Made by a program: the position numbers and the translations under genes. A DNA stretch of 64,000 bases from an uncultured Clostridia bacterium (GTDB lineage Bacteria; Bacillota; Clostridia; Christensenellales; UBA1242), in the NCBI GenBank assembly GCA_937896905.1, contig CALBOE010000009.1, positions 62,001-126,000 on the forward strand. The letters are read 5' to 3'. Positions within the stretch are counted from its first letter, which is position 1. Each line of letters begins with the position of its first letter. The notes under the pieces are model-generated. The model saw only the letters and a list, made by a program, of their open reading frames with translations, was not told the DNA's origin and made no database searches. Positions 44,702 through 52,816 of this stretch are shown here, piece by piece.

Positions 44702-45847
44702 CTAAATTAATCTGTCGCCGTTAATTCCTTCCAAAAATCCGCAAGGAGTTTGGCATTTAAACCCATTTTTGCAACGGGAACCATTGGCCACTTTTCCCAA
44801 ATCTGCTTTAACTGCTGCTATATTGGTGTTTTTAATATATCTATCCATCGTTTCTTTGGTGGCTTGCATAATTTCCAGTTGTGCCGCCGTGCATAATCTT
44901 TCTTTGGCTTTTAAAATTAAGTTTTCATACTTTCCTTGTTCGTTAATATGCACCAATTCACCTTGCGGTGTTGTGTGAGCAACTTTTTTCATATCTTCAA
45001 GCCACGATTCAATTAAACTGTCGTTGCCTTCAAATATTAAAGGAATAAAATATTCTGGATTTTCGTCTTGCATTAGTTCGTAATCTAAAGTTCTGTGCCT
45101 TTGTGCTTGTGCAAGCATTGCAAAACTTGCTTTATAGTTAACCGAATAGCTTTCCCCAAATTGCTCTTCTCTTGCCCTTTTGCCAACAAGCGAGAAACCT
45201 CTGTTTTTGCCATCTTTCATTAAAACTGCATCTAAATATCCAAGGCGGTCTACTCTTTCCACAAATTCTTTTGCCGTTGGCGCTAACATTCTATATATTT
45301 TGTTTTCGCTGTTCTCAAATTGTTGCATCCAACCGCACATATAGTTTAGTTGTTGATAACTTACTGTGTGCACCATTGAGGTTGGCGTCATAACCGAAGT
45401 GAAATATCTTGCATTTTCCATTGCAAGTTTTTTAATTCTTGTTGCAGAGAAATATGGAATATGCCCATATTTTTCGGTGATTAACTTAAGAAATTTATTG
45501 TACCATTTGTCGTAAATAAATTGTGTTTCGCCGGTTAGTTCCATGTTTGTGTAGCGAGCCGACTTTTCGCTTGTGTTGTAAATGTTTTCGTTGTTTAATA
45601 GCATTGCAAACAATTTAGGAATGCCCTCTAATTCCAATGTTATTTGACCATGCCCAAAAACACTGTGGTGGCCATTTGTTTTAGTGTCCACCGCTCTTTT
45701 AATTGTTTTTTCAACCAGTTCGCCTTTTAATGCTTCAAAGTTTTGTGGCATATAGCAAACACCTGCAGCCATTCCTGCAAATTTATTTAGTTCTTCTTGG
45801 CTTGCAGCATATCCAGGCTTACTGCTTGCAGCAACTTTAATTTCCAT
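44702..45847 (-). CDS. ThyX-like thymidylate synthase, long form
   Basis: A 381-residue protein related to FAD-dependent ThyX, which makes dTMP from dUMP. ThyX proteins are usually 220-260 residues. Here two ThyX-like halves can be seen. The first has HSVFGHGQITLELEGIPKL and SEKSARYTNM but no RHR. The second has ASFAMLAQAQRHRTLDYELM with the RHR of the signature. The usual RHRxxSxNxxSxR is incomplete. A short cysteine-containing end (CKNGFKCQTPCGF) could bind a metal. It may be a true ThyX of a divergent group or a homologue with another substrate. AAAGGAG lies before the start. Confidence 0.75.
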   Translation of the reverse strand: MEIKVAASSKPGYAASQEELNKFAGMAAGVCYMPQNFEALKGELVEKTIKRAVDTKTNGHHSVFGHGQITLELEGIPKLFAMLLNNENIYNTSEKSARYTNMELTGETQFIYDKWYNKFLKLITEKYGHIPYFSATRIKKLAMENARYFTSVMTPTSMVHTVSYQQLNYMCGWMQQFENSENKIYRMLAPTAKEFVERVDRLGYLDAVLMKDGKNRGFSLVGKRAREEQFGESYSVNYKASFAMLAQAQRHRTLDYELMQDENPEYFIPLIFEGNDSLIESWLEDMKKVAHTTPQGELVHINEQGKYENLILKAKERLCTAAQLEIMQATKETMDRYIKNTNIAAVKADLGKVANGSRCKNGFKCQTPCGFLEGINGDRLI

Positions 45848-45883
45848 AATCTTCTCCTTTGCTCGTATTTAATTGCTGCCCAA

Positions 45884-45912
45884 ATACTAGCAGAAAGGAA
45901 AAAGTTTGTCAA
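45884..45912 (-). promoter_or_regulatory. Promoter of thyX
   Basis: TTGACA and TAGTAT are separated by 17 bases, located between thyX and the DUF378 gene. Confidence 0.75.
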
Positions 45913-45923
45913 GCAAAGTTAAA

Positions 45924-46181
45924 TTAAAAATCTTCGGCCTCGTCCTTGGCACGTGTTGGTCTTGCTTTTTTGTAGCCAAACAGTTTTAACCTGCCCTTAG
46001 AAAATAAGGTTACCATTAAAATATACATACTACAAATGCCAATAATCACATATATAACTCGGCTAAAAACATTTGCTTGTGTTCCAAAAATTCCTGCAAC
46101 AAAATCGTATTGCAACGCCCCAATTGTAAGCCAATTTAGCCCACCCAAACACGTTAAAATAAATGCAACTAATCTCCACAT
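45924..46181 (-). CDS. DUF378 membrane protein
   Basis: An 85-residue DUF378 protein with two membrane segments. The characteristic LGGLNWLTIGALQYDFVAGIFG and a second segment VIYVIIGICSMYIL are present, quoted in part, followed by a short basic then acidic tail (RAKDEAEDF). The family is widespread and uncharacterised. The start is clear, with AGGAG seven bases before the ATG. It lies upstream of thyX but thyX has its own promoter, so they need not be expressed together. Confidence 0.85.
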   Translation of the reverse strand: MWRLVAFILTCLGGLNWLTIGALQYDFVAGIFGTQANVFSRVIYVIIGICSMYILMVTLFSKGRLKLFGYKKARPTRAKDEAEDF

Positions 46182-46219
46182 ATTGTTCTCCTAATTTGTT
46201 ATTGTAGTTTGCAGTAAAA

Positions 46220-46241
46220 AAGGATATTTATTCATATCCTT
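46220..46241 (-). terminator. Terminator of the DUF362 gene
   Basis: An 8-bp stem (AAGGATAT with its complement, six-base loop) followed by TTTTT, 16 bases after the stop codon. Confidence 0.75.
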
Positions 46242-46256
46242 ATTTTTCCTTTCTTG

Positions 46257-47417
46257 TTAGTCCCTTTTTTCTAACCTGCTTTCCGTTTTTTTGTAGCCAC
46301 TAGGGGTGACTAGTTCAACAACCCTGTATGGGCAGGCAGTAAAACATTTGTTGCAAAAAATGCATTTTTTATAGTCGATATGCGCATATAGTTCACCTTG
46401 CTTATCAAACTTCATCATAATGGCGTTAGATGGGCAAATTTTGCTGCAAATTTGGCAACCTTTGCATTTGTTTGCACATATTTCTGGGCGTTGTTGGTTT
46501 TGTTTAAAATACATTTTTTGCTTTGTGCCACTTTTATGCAGTTTTTTGCTTGGATCAAACTTATACACCATAAAATCTTCCACAACAAACCTTTCAATTT
46601 CTTCTGCAATTAATTTGTATGGCTGTTTTGTGTTGATAACATTTCGCTCAGTTGCCTGCTTAACTATTGAGTTTTGAACTTTTATCCCTAAAATGTCGCA
46701 CATTGCAGCATCTAAACTAAAAGGATTTTCACTAATGCCTAAACAATTTAACATTCTTTGCGATTTGCCCGCTTCTAGCGCCACAATGGCGTCAACAACA
46801 TTTAACACAATTTTATTTTGCAAAAGTTGATAAATATCAATCAAATAATTATTAAAATCTTGCAAGGCGTTTAATCTGTTTAACATTCTTTCTTTAATTT
46901 CGCCCTGCACAAGACCAAATAAGTTGTGAGCAACACCCTTAAGGCCAAACTGCTCATCAACCTTTAATTTGCCAATGTTTATTATGTAGTCCACATCGTT
47001 AATTGCGTCCATTAATGTTAAGCTTTTTGCCTTAATGCCGTTTGGGGTTTGAATTTCCACCGCACTAAAATTGTGGTTTAATTCGCAGTTTGCAGAATTT
47101 GCCACTTCCAACATTCCTGTTGTTATGTATAGATTTTCCATTTTATATTCGTTATAAAACTTTGCAGGACTGTCGGCAACTAAACACTCAACTCCCCTTT
47201 TAGAAAGAACATTAACAAACGCTTGAACAACCGCCGGGTGAGTTGTTTCTGCCCTATCTGGCGAGGTTGAACATGGCAAGCAAACCTTTAACATAACTTT
47301 TGTTTTGGACCTAAAAATTTGTTGCATATTTAACCTATTAAAGCAATCTTCAACAGTATTTTCCAAGGCTTCTAAATTATAATCATCTAAATATTTAAGC
47401 AAAACTTCATTTTTCAT
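46257..47417 (-). CDS. DUF362 protein with two 4Fe-4S clusters
   Basis: A 386-residue protein. The first 260 residues are the DUF362 domain (VMLKVCLPCSTSPDRAETTHP, GLKGVAHNLFGLV, VDAIVALEAGKS). The C-terminus is a two-cluster ferredoxin with CKGCQICSKICPSNAI and CIFCNKCFTACPYRV. Such proteins are cytoplasmic redox proteins of uncertain partner; some are called Fe-S oxidoreductase-like. There is no signal peptide. The transcript starts almost at the ATG: TACCAT ends six bases before it and no ribosome-binding site is visible. Confidence 0.9.
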   Translation of the reverse strand: MKNEVLLKYLDDYNLEALENTVEDCFNRLNMQQIFRSKTKVMLKVCLPCSTSPDRAETTHPAVVQAFVNVLSKRGVECLVADSPAKFYNEYKMENLYITTGMLEVANSANCELNHNFSAVEIQTPNGIKAKSLTLMDAINDVDYIINIGKLKVDEQFGLKGVAHNLFGLVQGEIKERMLNRLNALQDFNNYLIDIYQLLQNKIVLNVVDAIVALEAGKSQRMLNCLGISENPFSLDAAMCDILGIKVQNSIVKQATERNVINTKQPYKLIAEEIERFVVEDFMVYKFDPSKKLHKSGTKQKMYFKQNQQRPEICANKCKGCQICSKICPSNAIMMKFDKQGELYAHIDYKKCIFCNKCFTACPYRVVELVTPSGYKKTESRLEKRD

Positions 47418-47423
47418 ATTTAA

Positions 47424-47452
47424 ATGGTACTAAACTTTAATTTTTTTGTCAA
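47424..47452 (-). promoter_or_regulatory. Promoter of the DUF362 gene, leaderless arrangement
   Basis: A perfect TTGACA and TACCAT are separated by 17 bases. Exactly six bases separate the -10 from the ATG. Confidence 0.75.
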
Positions 47453-47494
47453 TAAAATATAGAGTGCCAAATTTCTAAAAGCTCAAACATTTAA

Positions 47495-47523
47495 TTGATT
47501 TTTTTTAATAAATGCCATAAAAT
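47495..47523 (+). promoter_or_regulatory. Promoter of the 84-residue protein, leaderless arrangement
   Basis: TTGATT and TAAAAT are separated by 17 bases. The ATG at 47530 follows the -10 by six bases. This promoter is divergent from the one of the DUF362 gene. Confidence 0.7.
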
Positions 47524-47529
47524 AGGTGT

Positions 47530-47784
47530 ATGATACGAATTTGGGGCAAACTCTTAACCGACGATATTATTATAAAATCTACCATTATTTCTGTGGAAGA
47601 AAGCACCACAAGTTTTTTTGATATGTTAAAAGATTTGTGCGCAAAATTAAACATTTCAACCCCTGTTCTTTTAGATAAGCATGTGTATGATTTTAACCTT
47701 TTTAATCACTGCACTTTTAAACCAGACGATTTTGTTGAAGGTGTTGTTTTTCAGAAATTTGTTTTAGAACACTTAAAAGATTAA
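47530..47784 (+). CDS. Hypothetical protein, 84 residues
   Basis: A small soluble protein of unknown family (MIRIWGKLLTDDIIIKS at the start, then a helical and polar region, ending in FVLEHLKD). It looks like a small alpha/beta domain with no known motif. It has a promoter with a leaderless start, which supports expression. Its last 29 bases are repeated 80 bases downstream (47835-47863), so the 3' end was duplicated or the gene was once longer. It is divergent from the DUF362 gene. Confidence 0.7.
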   Translation: MIRIWGKLLTDDIIIKSTIISVEESTTSFFDMLKDLCAKLNISTPVLLDKHVYDFNLFNHCTFKPDDFVEGVVFQKFVLEHLKD

Positions 47785-47863
47785 CAAATATAATTGTCAA
47801 ATTTCCGAAAATATTTAATTTAAAAATATTTTCCAAATTTGTTTTAGAACACTTAAAGGATTA
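47755..47863 (+). repeat. Direct repeat of a gene 3' end with an inverted repeat between
   Basis: Copies at 47755-47783 and 47835-47863 agree at 28 of 29 bases. The first copy encodes the end of the 84-residue protein and the second is non-coding. An imperfect inverted repeat (AAATTTCC...AAATATTT and its near complement) lies between them. The remaining stretch up to 48096 holds only the greA promoter and leader. Confidence 0.7.
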
Positions 47864-47976
47864 ATTGCTCCAATTAAAACCAATTAAACATCTTTGTGTT
47901 AAAAATATTGAATTAGCACATTTTTTAAAAAATTGCATATAATAAACAAAGTTGTTTTAATTATTTTTGAATTTGC

Positions 47977-48005
47977 TTGACTTTAAAATTTATTAATTAT
48001 ATAAT
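47977..48005 (+). promoter_or_regulatory. Promoter of greA
   Basis: TTGACT and TATAAT are separated by 17 bases. Transcription should start near 48012 and give an 85-base leader before greA. No riboswitch was recognised in this leader. Confidence 0.8.
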
Positions 48006-48096
48006 AAACTCGTTGCAAAAAGATAATGCAACTGAATATTAAAATTTTAAACTTCTTTTCCTTGGAAAAGTGGTTTATTTTATTGGGGAGAATGAT

Positions 48097-48570
48097 ATGG
48101 ACGAAAAAACTTTTATGACTATTGATGGTTTAAACAAAACCAAAGAAAGATTGCAATTTTTAAAATCTGTTCGCAGGCCAGAAGTTGCTAAAAAACTTGC
48201 AGAAGCAAGAAGTTATGGCGACCTTAGCGAAAACAGCGAATATGACATTGCTCGTGACGAACAAGCAAACGTCGAAGCAGAAATTTTTGAACTTGAAGCC
48301 AAATTAAAATCTGCCGAAATTATAGACCCTAAAAAAATTAACACCAATAAAGTTGGCATTGGTTGCAAGGTTACCATAACCAACATGAAAACAAACCAAA
48401 CATTTGAATATAAAATTGTTGGCGACACAGATGCAGACCCTCTTAATGGTTTAATTAGCAACACCTCTCCTATTGGTGCTGGCCTAATGGGTAAAAAAGT
48501 GGGCGAAATTGCACAAATTAAAATTCCTGTTGGAGTTGTTCCTTTTAAAGTTGCAAAAATTAAATCTTAA
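48097..48570 (+). CDS. greA: Transcription elongation factor GreA
   Basis: A 157-residue GreA that rescues backtracked RNA polymerase by stimulating transcript cleavage. The N-terminal coiled coil has ARSYGDLSENSEYDIARDEQ with the acidic tip residues D and E. The C-terminal FKBP-like domain has VGDTDADPLNGLISNTSPIGAGLMGKKVG, quoted in part. I start at ATG 48097, which follows GGGGAG; an in-frame ATG at 48070 precedes the ribosome-binding site and adds unlikely residues. It is monocistronic, with a terminator shared with the convergent membrane gene. Confidence 0.95.
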   Translation: MDEKTFMTIDGLNKTKERLQFLKSVRRPEVAKKLAEARSYGDLSENSEYDIARDEQANVEAEIFELEAKLKSAEIIDPKKINTNKVGIGCKVTITNMKTNQTFEYKIVGDTDADPLNGLISNTSPIGAGLMGKKVGEIAQIKIPVGVVPFKVAKIKS

Positions 48571-48603
48571 TAATTTCTTTTATAAATAATTATTATTAGT
48601 AGT

Positions 48604-48632
48604 AAAAAAGCACCCGTTATGGGAGCTTTTTT
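48604..48632 (+). terminator. Bidirectional terminator between greA and the membrane protein gene
   Basis: A 12-bp stem with one A-A mismatch (AAAAAAGCACCC with its near complement) and a five-base loop, with T residues on both strands. Confidence 0.75.
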
Positions 48633-48651
48633 CATTAAATATTGTGTATTT

Positions 48652-49152
48652 TTAGTTATCTACCTTTTGTTCTGGTGCTTGCTGGAAGTTATGTTTTAAG
48701 CACAAGGCAACAATCATAAATGCTGCGGAAACTAAATTAGCGCTTAATGTGCTGAAAACCAAAAGTGAAATAATTAATCCTGTGCCCTTTTTGCCTTTTG
48801 ATGTGCTAACCAGCAATAGAATTGCTAAAACCATTTGTGCTATGCCAATAACAAATGAAATGTCTGCCACAACAACTGCAATTGCTTGCGCAGTTTTTGC
48901 AATTAGTTCAATTTCGCCTTCTGTTATTTCTTTTAATGTTCCGTCTTCTGGGTCTAAATACTCAATTATATAAGAGCCATCTGCCTCTGTGTGTTTACTG
49001 CCGTCCATAAGCAAGTAACTTTCGGCAAAAATTTCTTCTGTTAAATATGGTCTAACAATTAAAACCCCGCCAGCCACAAGCAGCATTAAAACTGCCACCA
49101 CAATGGATATTATGCTTCCAGCACGAACAAATGCGTTTCTTGTTTTGTTCAT
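48652..49152 (-). CDS. Hypothetical four-segment membrane protein
   Basis: A 166-residue membrane protein with four hydrophobic segments (ISIVVAVLMLLVAGGVLIV, then a 45-residue acidic loop, then VVVADISFVIGIAQMVLAI and IISLLVFSTLSANLVSAAF). The loop after the first segment contains EEIFAESYLLMDG and is probably outside the membrane. No catalytic residue pattern is visible. It has a clear ribosome-binding site (GGGAGG) and its own promoter. The function is unknown. Confidence 0.75.
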   Translation of the reverse strand: MNKTRNAFVRAGSIISIVVAVLMLLVAGGVLIVRPYLTEEIFAESYLLMDGSKHTEADGSYIIEYLDPEDGTLKEITEGEIELIAKTAQAIAVVVADISFVIGIAQMVLAILLLVSTSKGKKGTGLIISLLVFSTLSANLVSAAFMIVALCLKHNFQQAPEQKVDN

Positions 49153-49176
49153 TTATTGCCTCCCATGCTTTTTATT

Positions 49177-49205
49177 ATTGTATAACTTATTTTTAGGTTT
49201 GTCAA
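49177..49205 (-). promoter_or_regulatory. Promoter of the four-segment membrane protein
   Basis: TTGACA and TACAAT are separated by 17 bases; the leader of about 20 bases includes GGGAGG. Confidence 0.75.
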
Positions 49206-49263
49206 ATTAAGCAACAAGTCAAATTTAAAATTTTTGCAACACCATGTATTTCTTTTAAATTAA

Positions 49264-49292
49264 TTGTATTAATTTAGGTTTTGTGTTATAAT
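49264..49292 (+). promoter_or_regulatory. Promoter of holB, leaderless arrangement
   Basis: TTGTAT and TATAAT are separated by 17 bases, with TGTGT before the -10. The ATG at 49299 follows the -10 by exactly six bases. Confidence 0.75.
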
Positions 49293-49298
49293 GACGAT

Positions 49299-50219
49299 AT
49301 GATTGAATGCGTGAAAAATACAACAGCCTACACATCTTTAAATTTAAACAAATTTTTTTCACACGCCTATTTGTTTTGTTCTTCGGATAAACTTCTAAAT
49401 AACGAGTTCGCCTTAAACTTTGCCAAAACCTTGATATGCCAACATGGAACTGCTTGTGGAAACTGCAACGAGTGCAAGCAATTTAATTCCTCCTCTCACC
49501 CAGATTTAACAATATTGGAGCAAGACAGCATTAAGGTGGAAGACATTAATAAATTAATTGCCAAACTTGCAACTAAACCAATAAGTTCCAATAAAAAAAT
49601 ATTTGTTGTTTTAAATGCAGAAACAATGAACGAAACAGCACAAAACAAATTGCTAAAATCGCTAGAAGAACCAAACCAGTTCAACATTTTTATAATGTCT
49701 AGCACTAAAATAGATAACATTTTACCAACCGTTTTAAGCCGTTTAACCAAATTCCATGTTCCATACTTAACCGAAAACGACAAACTGATGATATGCAAAG
49801 AACTTGCTAACAAAGGAATAAAAATTCAACCATACTTAAATTTAGAAATGTTAACAGACATGTTTAATTTTGCAACCAACGAAGAATATAATTGCACATT
49901 ATCTGCCATTAGAACCATGTTTTTAAATTTAAATTCAACTGGCAACATTCCGGCCGTTGCCACAAATTTAGGAACTTTTAACAAAAAAATATTCTTTGTG
50001 CTTATGCAAGAAATGTTTGCAGATTGCATTGAAGAAACTGCCAGATTTCCAGCAGACATTATTGCGCCAATTAAACTTAAATTCAGCAAACAAGCATTAA
50101 TTAATTGCTTGCCACACATTTACCAAGCCTATAAAATGCAAATGTCTAATGTTAACTTTTCCTATATTTTAGACAACTTGCTATTTAATATTTTAAAGGA
50201 GAAATTTTTATGCAAGTAA
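49299..50219 (+). CDS. holB: DNA polymerase III delta-prime subunit
   Basis: A 306-residue clamp-loader subunit. The zinc module has CQHGTACGNCNECKQF, and the AAA core has HPDLTILEQDSIKVEDIN, FVVLNAETMNETAQNKLLKSLEEP (quoted in part) and a sensor-like SRLTKFHV. Delta-prime lacks a working Walker A, as here. I start at 49299, since the start at 49281 would lie inside the -10 promoter element. It overlaps ricT by 10 bases, giving the holB-ricT order known from Bacillus (holB-yaaT). No ribosome-binding site is present, so the mRNA is leaderless. Confidence 0.9.
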   Translation: MIECVKNTTAYTSLNLNKFFSHAYLFCSSDKLLNNEFALNFAKTLICQHGTACGNCNECKQFNSSSHPDLTILEQDSIKVEDINKLIAKLATKPISSNKKIFVVLNAETMNETAQNKLLKSLEEPNQFNIFIMSSTKIDNILPTVLSRLTKFHVPYLTENDKLMICKELANKGIKIQPYLNLEMLTDMFNFATNEEYNCTLSAIRTMFLNLNSTGNIPAVATNLGTFNKKIFFVLMQEMFADCIEETARFPADIIAPIKLKFSKQALINCLPHIYQAYKMQMSNVNFSYILDNLLFNILKEKFLCK

Positions 50220-51010
50220 CCGAAGTTGTTATTTATAATAATCCAAACATTGCCTATATTCCCGCAAATCCAGCCCTAGAGCCTAACACTAGAGTTGTTG
50301 TTTCGCTTAACGGGACGCAAGAATATGGCATTGTTAAGCATACTGCAAACGTTAATAAAGTTGAACTTTGGGACTTTGTTAGATTGGCAAATGAAAAGGA
50401 CAATGTTGCCCACTGTGAAACTTGCAAACTTGCAAGAAAAATGCTTCCAGAAATCAAACAAGAAGCAGAAAAACTTGGTCTTAATATGAAAATTAGTTTT
50501 ATTGCCCTTAATTTAGATAAAACTAAAATAACAGTTAACTACACAGCGGACGAGCGCATAGATTTTAGGGAACTTCTTAAAGTTTTAAGTGCTAAATACA
50601 AAAGCCGAATTGAAATGAAGCAAATTGGCAATCGCGACGAAACCAAAACTCTTGGTGCTGTTGGAACCTGTGGCAGAGTTACCTGTTGCAAATTGTTTTT
50701 AAACGATTTTGAAAAAGTTAGCATCAAAATGGCAAAAAATCAAAATATTGCCCTTAACCCTAACCGTATTAATGGCATGTGTGGCAGACTGTTGTGTTGT
50801 TTTAAGTATGAAGACGAATTCTATGAACAAATGCAGAAAAAAATGCCAAAAGTTGGCTTTAAGGTGACAACTCCAGACGGGGTTGGAATTGTAAGCTCTA
50901 ACGACTTTTTAAAAGAAACTGTAACAGTAACTTTCACAAAAGAAGACACACAAGAAATTAAAACCTATCCGTTAGCCGACATAACTTTTAATAATAAAAG
51001 CAAAACTTAA
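50210..51010 (+). CDS. ricT: PSP1-domain protein YaaT/RicT
   Basis: A 266-residue PSP1 protein. In Bacillus RicT works with RicA and RicF to help RNase Y mature operon mRNAs and in competence and sporulation. It is rich in conserved cysteines: AHCETCKLARKM, GAVGTCGRVTCCKLFL and RINGMCGRLLCCFKYE, which bind Fe-S clusters. These cysteine clusters are all intact. The gene overlaps holB upstream by ten bases and has AAAGGAG before its ATG. No ricA or ricF is in the window. Confidence 0.95.
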   Translation: MQVTEVVIYNNPNIAYIPANPALEPNTRVVVSLNGTQEYGIVKHTANVNKVELWDFVRLANEKDNVAHCETCKLARKMLPEIKQEAEKLGLNMKISFIALNLDKTKITVNYTADERIDFRELLKVLSAKYKSRIEMKQIGNRDETKTLGAVGTCGRVTCCKLFLNDFEKVSIKMAKNQNIALNPNRINGMCGRLLCCFKYEDEFYEQMQKKMPKVGFKVTTPDGVGIVSSNDFLKETVTVTFTKEDTQEIKTYPLADITFNNKSKT

Positions 51011-51021
51011 CACAATCTTAC

Positions 51022-51081
51022 ACTTTCGTTTGTCTAAACTCAGTGGAGCATCTATAGATACTTCGCTTCACTCAGTATGAC
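51022..51081. repeat. Dispersed palindromic repeat, copy 1
   Basis: GATACTTCGCTTCACTCAGTATGAC at 51057-51081 matches, at 24 of 25 bases, the reverse complement of 59210-59234 (shown split: GATACTTCGYTTCAC + TCAGTATGAC). The bases before it form an imperfect inverted arm around ATCTATAGAT, so the element can fold. It lies between ricT and the tRNA methyltransferase-like gene. Confidence 0.6.
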
Positions 51082-51115
51082 AATAACGATTTTGTTAACA
51101 TTTCAGGAAATACAT

Positions 51116-51793
51116 ATGAAAAACATTGATAACTTTAAATTAGAACACTTTGATAATGGAGTTTCAATTTACCAAAGTGACTCTTTATATAAATTTACGC
51201 AAGACGCAATTTTGCTTGCCAAATTTTGTAATATTAAACACAGCGATAATGTGCTGGAACTCTGTGCCGGAAGCGGTGTTATTAGTTTCTATGCCTACTC
51301 TCTTTGCAGTTTTAATCGCCTATATTTCAACGAAATTCAGCCTGAAATGTGCGACATTATTAATGAAAACATTAAGTTTAATAACTTTAAACGAAAAAGT
51401 AAGGTGTTTAATTGCAATTTAAAAGAACTTAAATTAAGTGATTTTAACAAACCCGTTGACGTGGTTATTTGCAATCCGCCCTATCAAAAATTAAATGAAA
51501 AAAGCCCAATAAATGAAAAACGTGAAATTGCCCTTGCTCGCCACGAAATTGAAGCTACATTGGACGACATTGTGGCAAAATCTAGCGAACTGCTTAAAGA
51601 AAAAGGCCGTTTATATATGGTACATTTAGCAAGCCGAACGGCAGAAATTGCTGTAACCTGTGCTAAACATAATATGGCTGTTAAACGTATGAGATTTATA
51701 TTTAATGGCGATAAAGAAGCATATTTGGTGCTGGTTGAGGCAGTTAAAGGTGCAAAATCTGGCGTTAGAATAAGTAAAAATAAGGAAGAATAA
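51116..51793 (+). CDS. TrmN6-like N6-adenine methyltransferase
   Basis: A 225-residue class I methyltransferase of the YfiC/TrmN6 type, which methylates A37 of tRNA-Val in E. coli. The SAM motif I is VLELCAGSGVISFY and the catalytic NPPY is in VVICNPPYQKLN. The family start QDAILLAKF is present. I start at ATG 51116 behind CAGGAAA; the longer frame from 51077 enters the repeat. It is followed one base later by rsmI, the gene order seen in Bacillus (yabB-yabC region), so both RNA methyltransferases are co-expressed. Confidence 0.9.
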   Translation: MKNIDNFKLEHFDNGVSIYQSDSLYKFTQDAILLAKFCNIKHSDNVLELCAGSGVISFYAYSLCSFNRLYFNEIQPEMCDIINENIKFNNFKRKSKVFNCNLKELKLSDFNKPVDVVICNPPYQKLNEKSPINEKREIALARHEIEATLDDIVAKSSELLKEKGRLYMVHLASRTAEIAVTCAKHNMAVKRMRFIFNGDKEAYLVLVEAVKGAKSGVRISKNKEE

Positions 51794-51794
51794 T

Positions 51795-52595
51795 ATGTTA
51801 TATTTTGTTGCAACCCCAATAGGAAATTTGTTGGACATAAGTTATCGCGCTGTTAATGTGTTGCGTGAATGCGACATTATTGCGTGCGAAGACACTCGCC
51901 ACAGCAAAATTTTACTGGAGCACTATGAAATTAAGGCAAAAACCATTGCATATCACAAATTTAACGAAACTAACAGTGCAGATGGCATAATCTCACTTCT
52001 TAAAAATGGCAAAAACGTGGCCGTTATAAGCGATGCGGGAATGCCAGTTATTAGCGACCCGGGCAACATTTTAGCCCGTAAATTAATTGAAAACGGGCTC
52101 GATTTTACAATAATTCCGGGCGCAAACGCTGGCCTTTGTGCGTTAGTTTTAAGTGGTTTCGATGCCACAAAATTCGCATTTTTTGGCTTTTTAAGTGAAA
52201 AAAATAAGGAACAAAAGCAACAACTTATTGAAATTAAAGCCTTTAATGGCACAAAAATTCTCTATTCTTCTAAATATAATGTTAATAAAGATTTGCAATC
52301 TCTTCACTCAGTTTTGGGTGAAGTTAAAGTTGCCGTTGTTAGTGAATTAACCAAAATGCACGAAAAATGCGAATTTGTTACCCTGCCTTACCAGTTAAAC
52401 GACCCTAAAGGTGAGTTTGTGCTAGTTGTAGAAAACAAAGAAAGTGAAAAAATTCAACCAACCAACAGCGAACTACTTGAAGAATTAGCTGATTTAATTG
52501 CAGCAACCGACAAACAAACTGCTTTTAAAACCCTACAAAACAAATACAACTTAACAAAATCTTATATCTATAACCTATATGAAAAAAATAAATAA
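51795..52595 (+). CDS. rsmI: 16S rRNA 2'-O-methyltransferase RsmI
   Basis: A 266-residue SAM enzyme that methylates C1402 ribose in 16S rRNA. It has ATPIGNLLDISYRA, ACEDTRHSKILL, VAVISDAGMPVISDPG and the TIIPGANAGLCALVLSG segment, typical of RsmI of the tetrapyrrole-methylase fold. The C-terminus has an extra HTH-like domain (KQTAFKTLQNKYNLTKSYIYNL) as in many Firmicutes. It follows the TrmN6-like gene by one base and ends in a strong terminator. Confidence 0.95.
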   Translation: MLYFVATPIGNLLDISYRAVNVLRECDIIACEDTRHSKILLEHYEIKAKTIAYHKFNETNSADGIISLLKNGKNVAVISDAGMPVISDPGNILARKLIENGLDFTIIPGANAGLCALVLSGFDATKFAFFGFLSEKNKEQKQQLIEIKAFNGTKILYSSKYNVNKDLQSLHSVLGEVKVAVVSELTKMHEKCEFVTLPYQLNDPKGEFVLVVENKESEKIQPTNSELLEELADLIAATDKQTAFKTLQNKYNLTKSYIYNLYEKNK

Positions 52596-52608
52596 ATTTA
52601 ATACCCTT

Positions 52609-52637
52609 AAAAAAGACGACTAAAAGTCGTCTTTTTT
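52609..52637 (+). terminator. Bidirectional terminator after rsmI
   Basis: A 13-bp stem (AAAAAAGACGACT with its complement) with a three-base loop and T-runs on both strands. It also closes the minus-strand unit of the small ORF and the HEPN gene. Confidence 0.85.
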
Positions 52638-52810
52638 TAAACACTCGTATTAAATGTGTTTGTTGACATTTTCAATACTTGATGAGATTGCTGCAAACTA
52701 TCAGCCCCAACAAATAAAGGATTTAAAACCTCTAAGCTATACATTGTGCTATATCCATTTACTAGTTGACTAGCTCGTCCTTTAACTCCTACTAAATCTT
52801 GACCTGCTAT
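52637..52810 (-). pseudogene. Small ORF with promoter but ATA at the start position
   Basis: A 57-codon frame ends at a TAA that touches the shared terminator. It reads AGQDLVGVKGRASQLVNGY, continuing to TMYSLEVLNPLFVGADSLQQ and ending TFNTSV. No ATG, GTG or TTG starts it; at the place where leaderless genes here put ATG (six bases after the -10) there is ATA. Codon choice (GTA, GGA, CTA) differs from neighbours, suggesting foreign origin. A later ATG would leave only 35 residues. It is either a recently broken leaderless gene or one using a rare AUA start. No family recognised. Confidence 0.45.
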
Positions 52811-52816
52811 CTTGAT

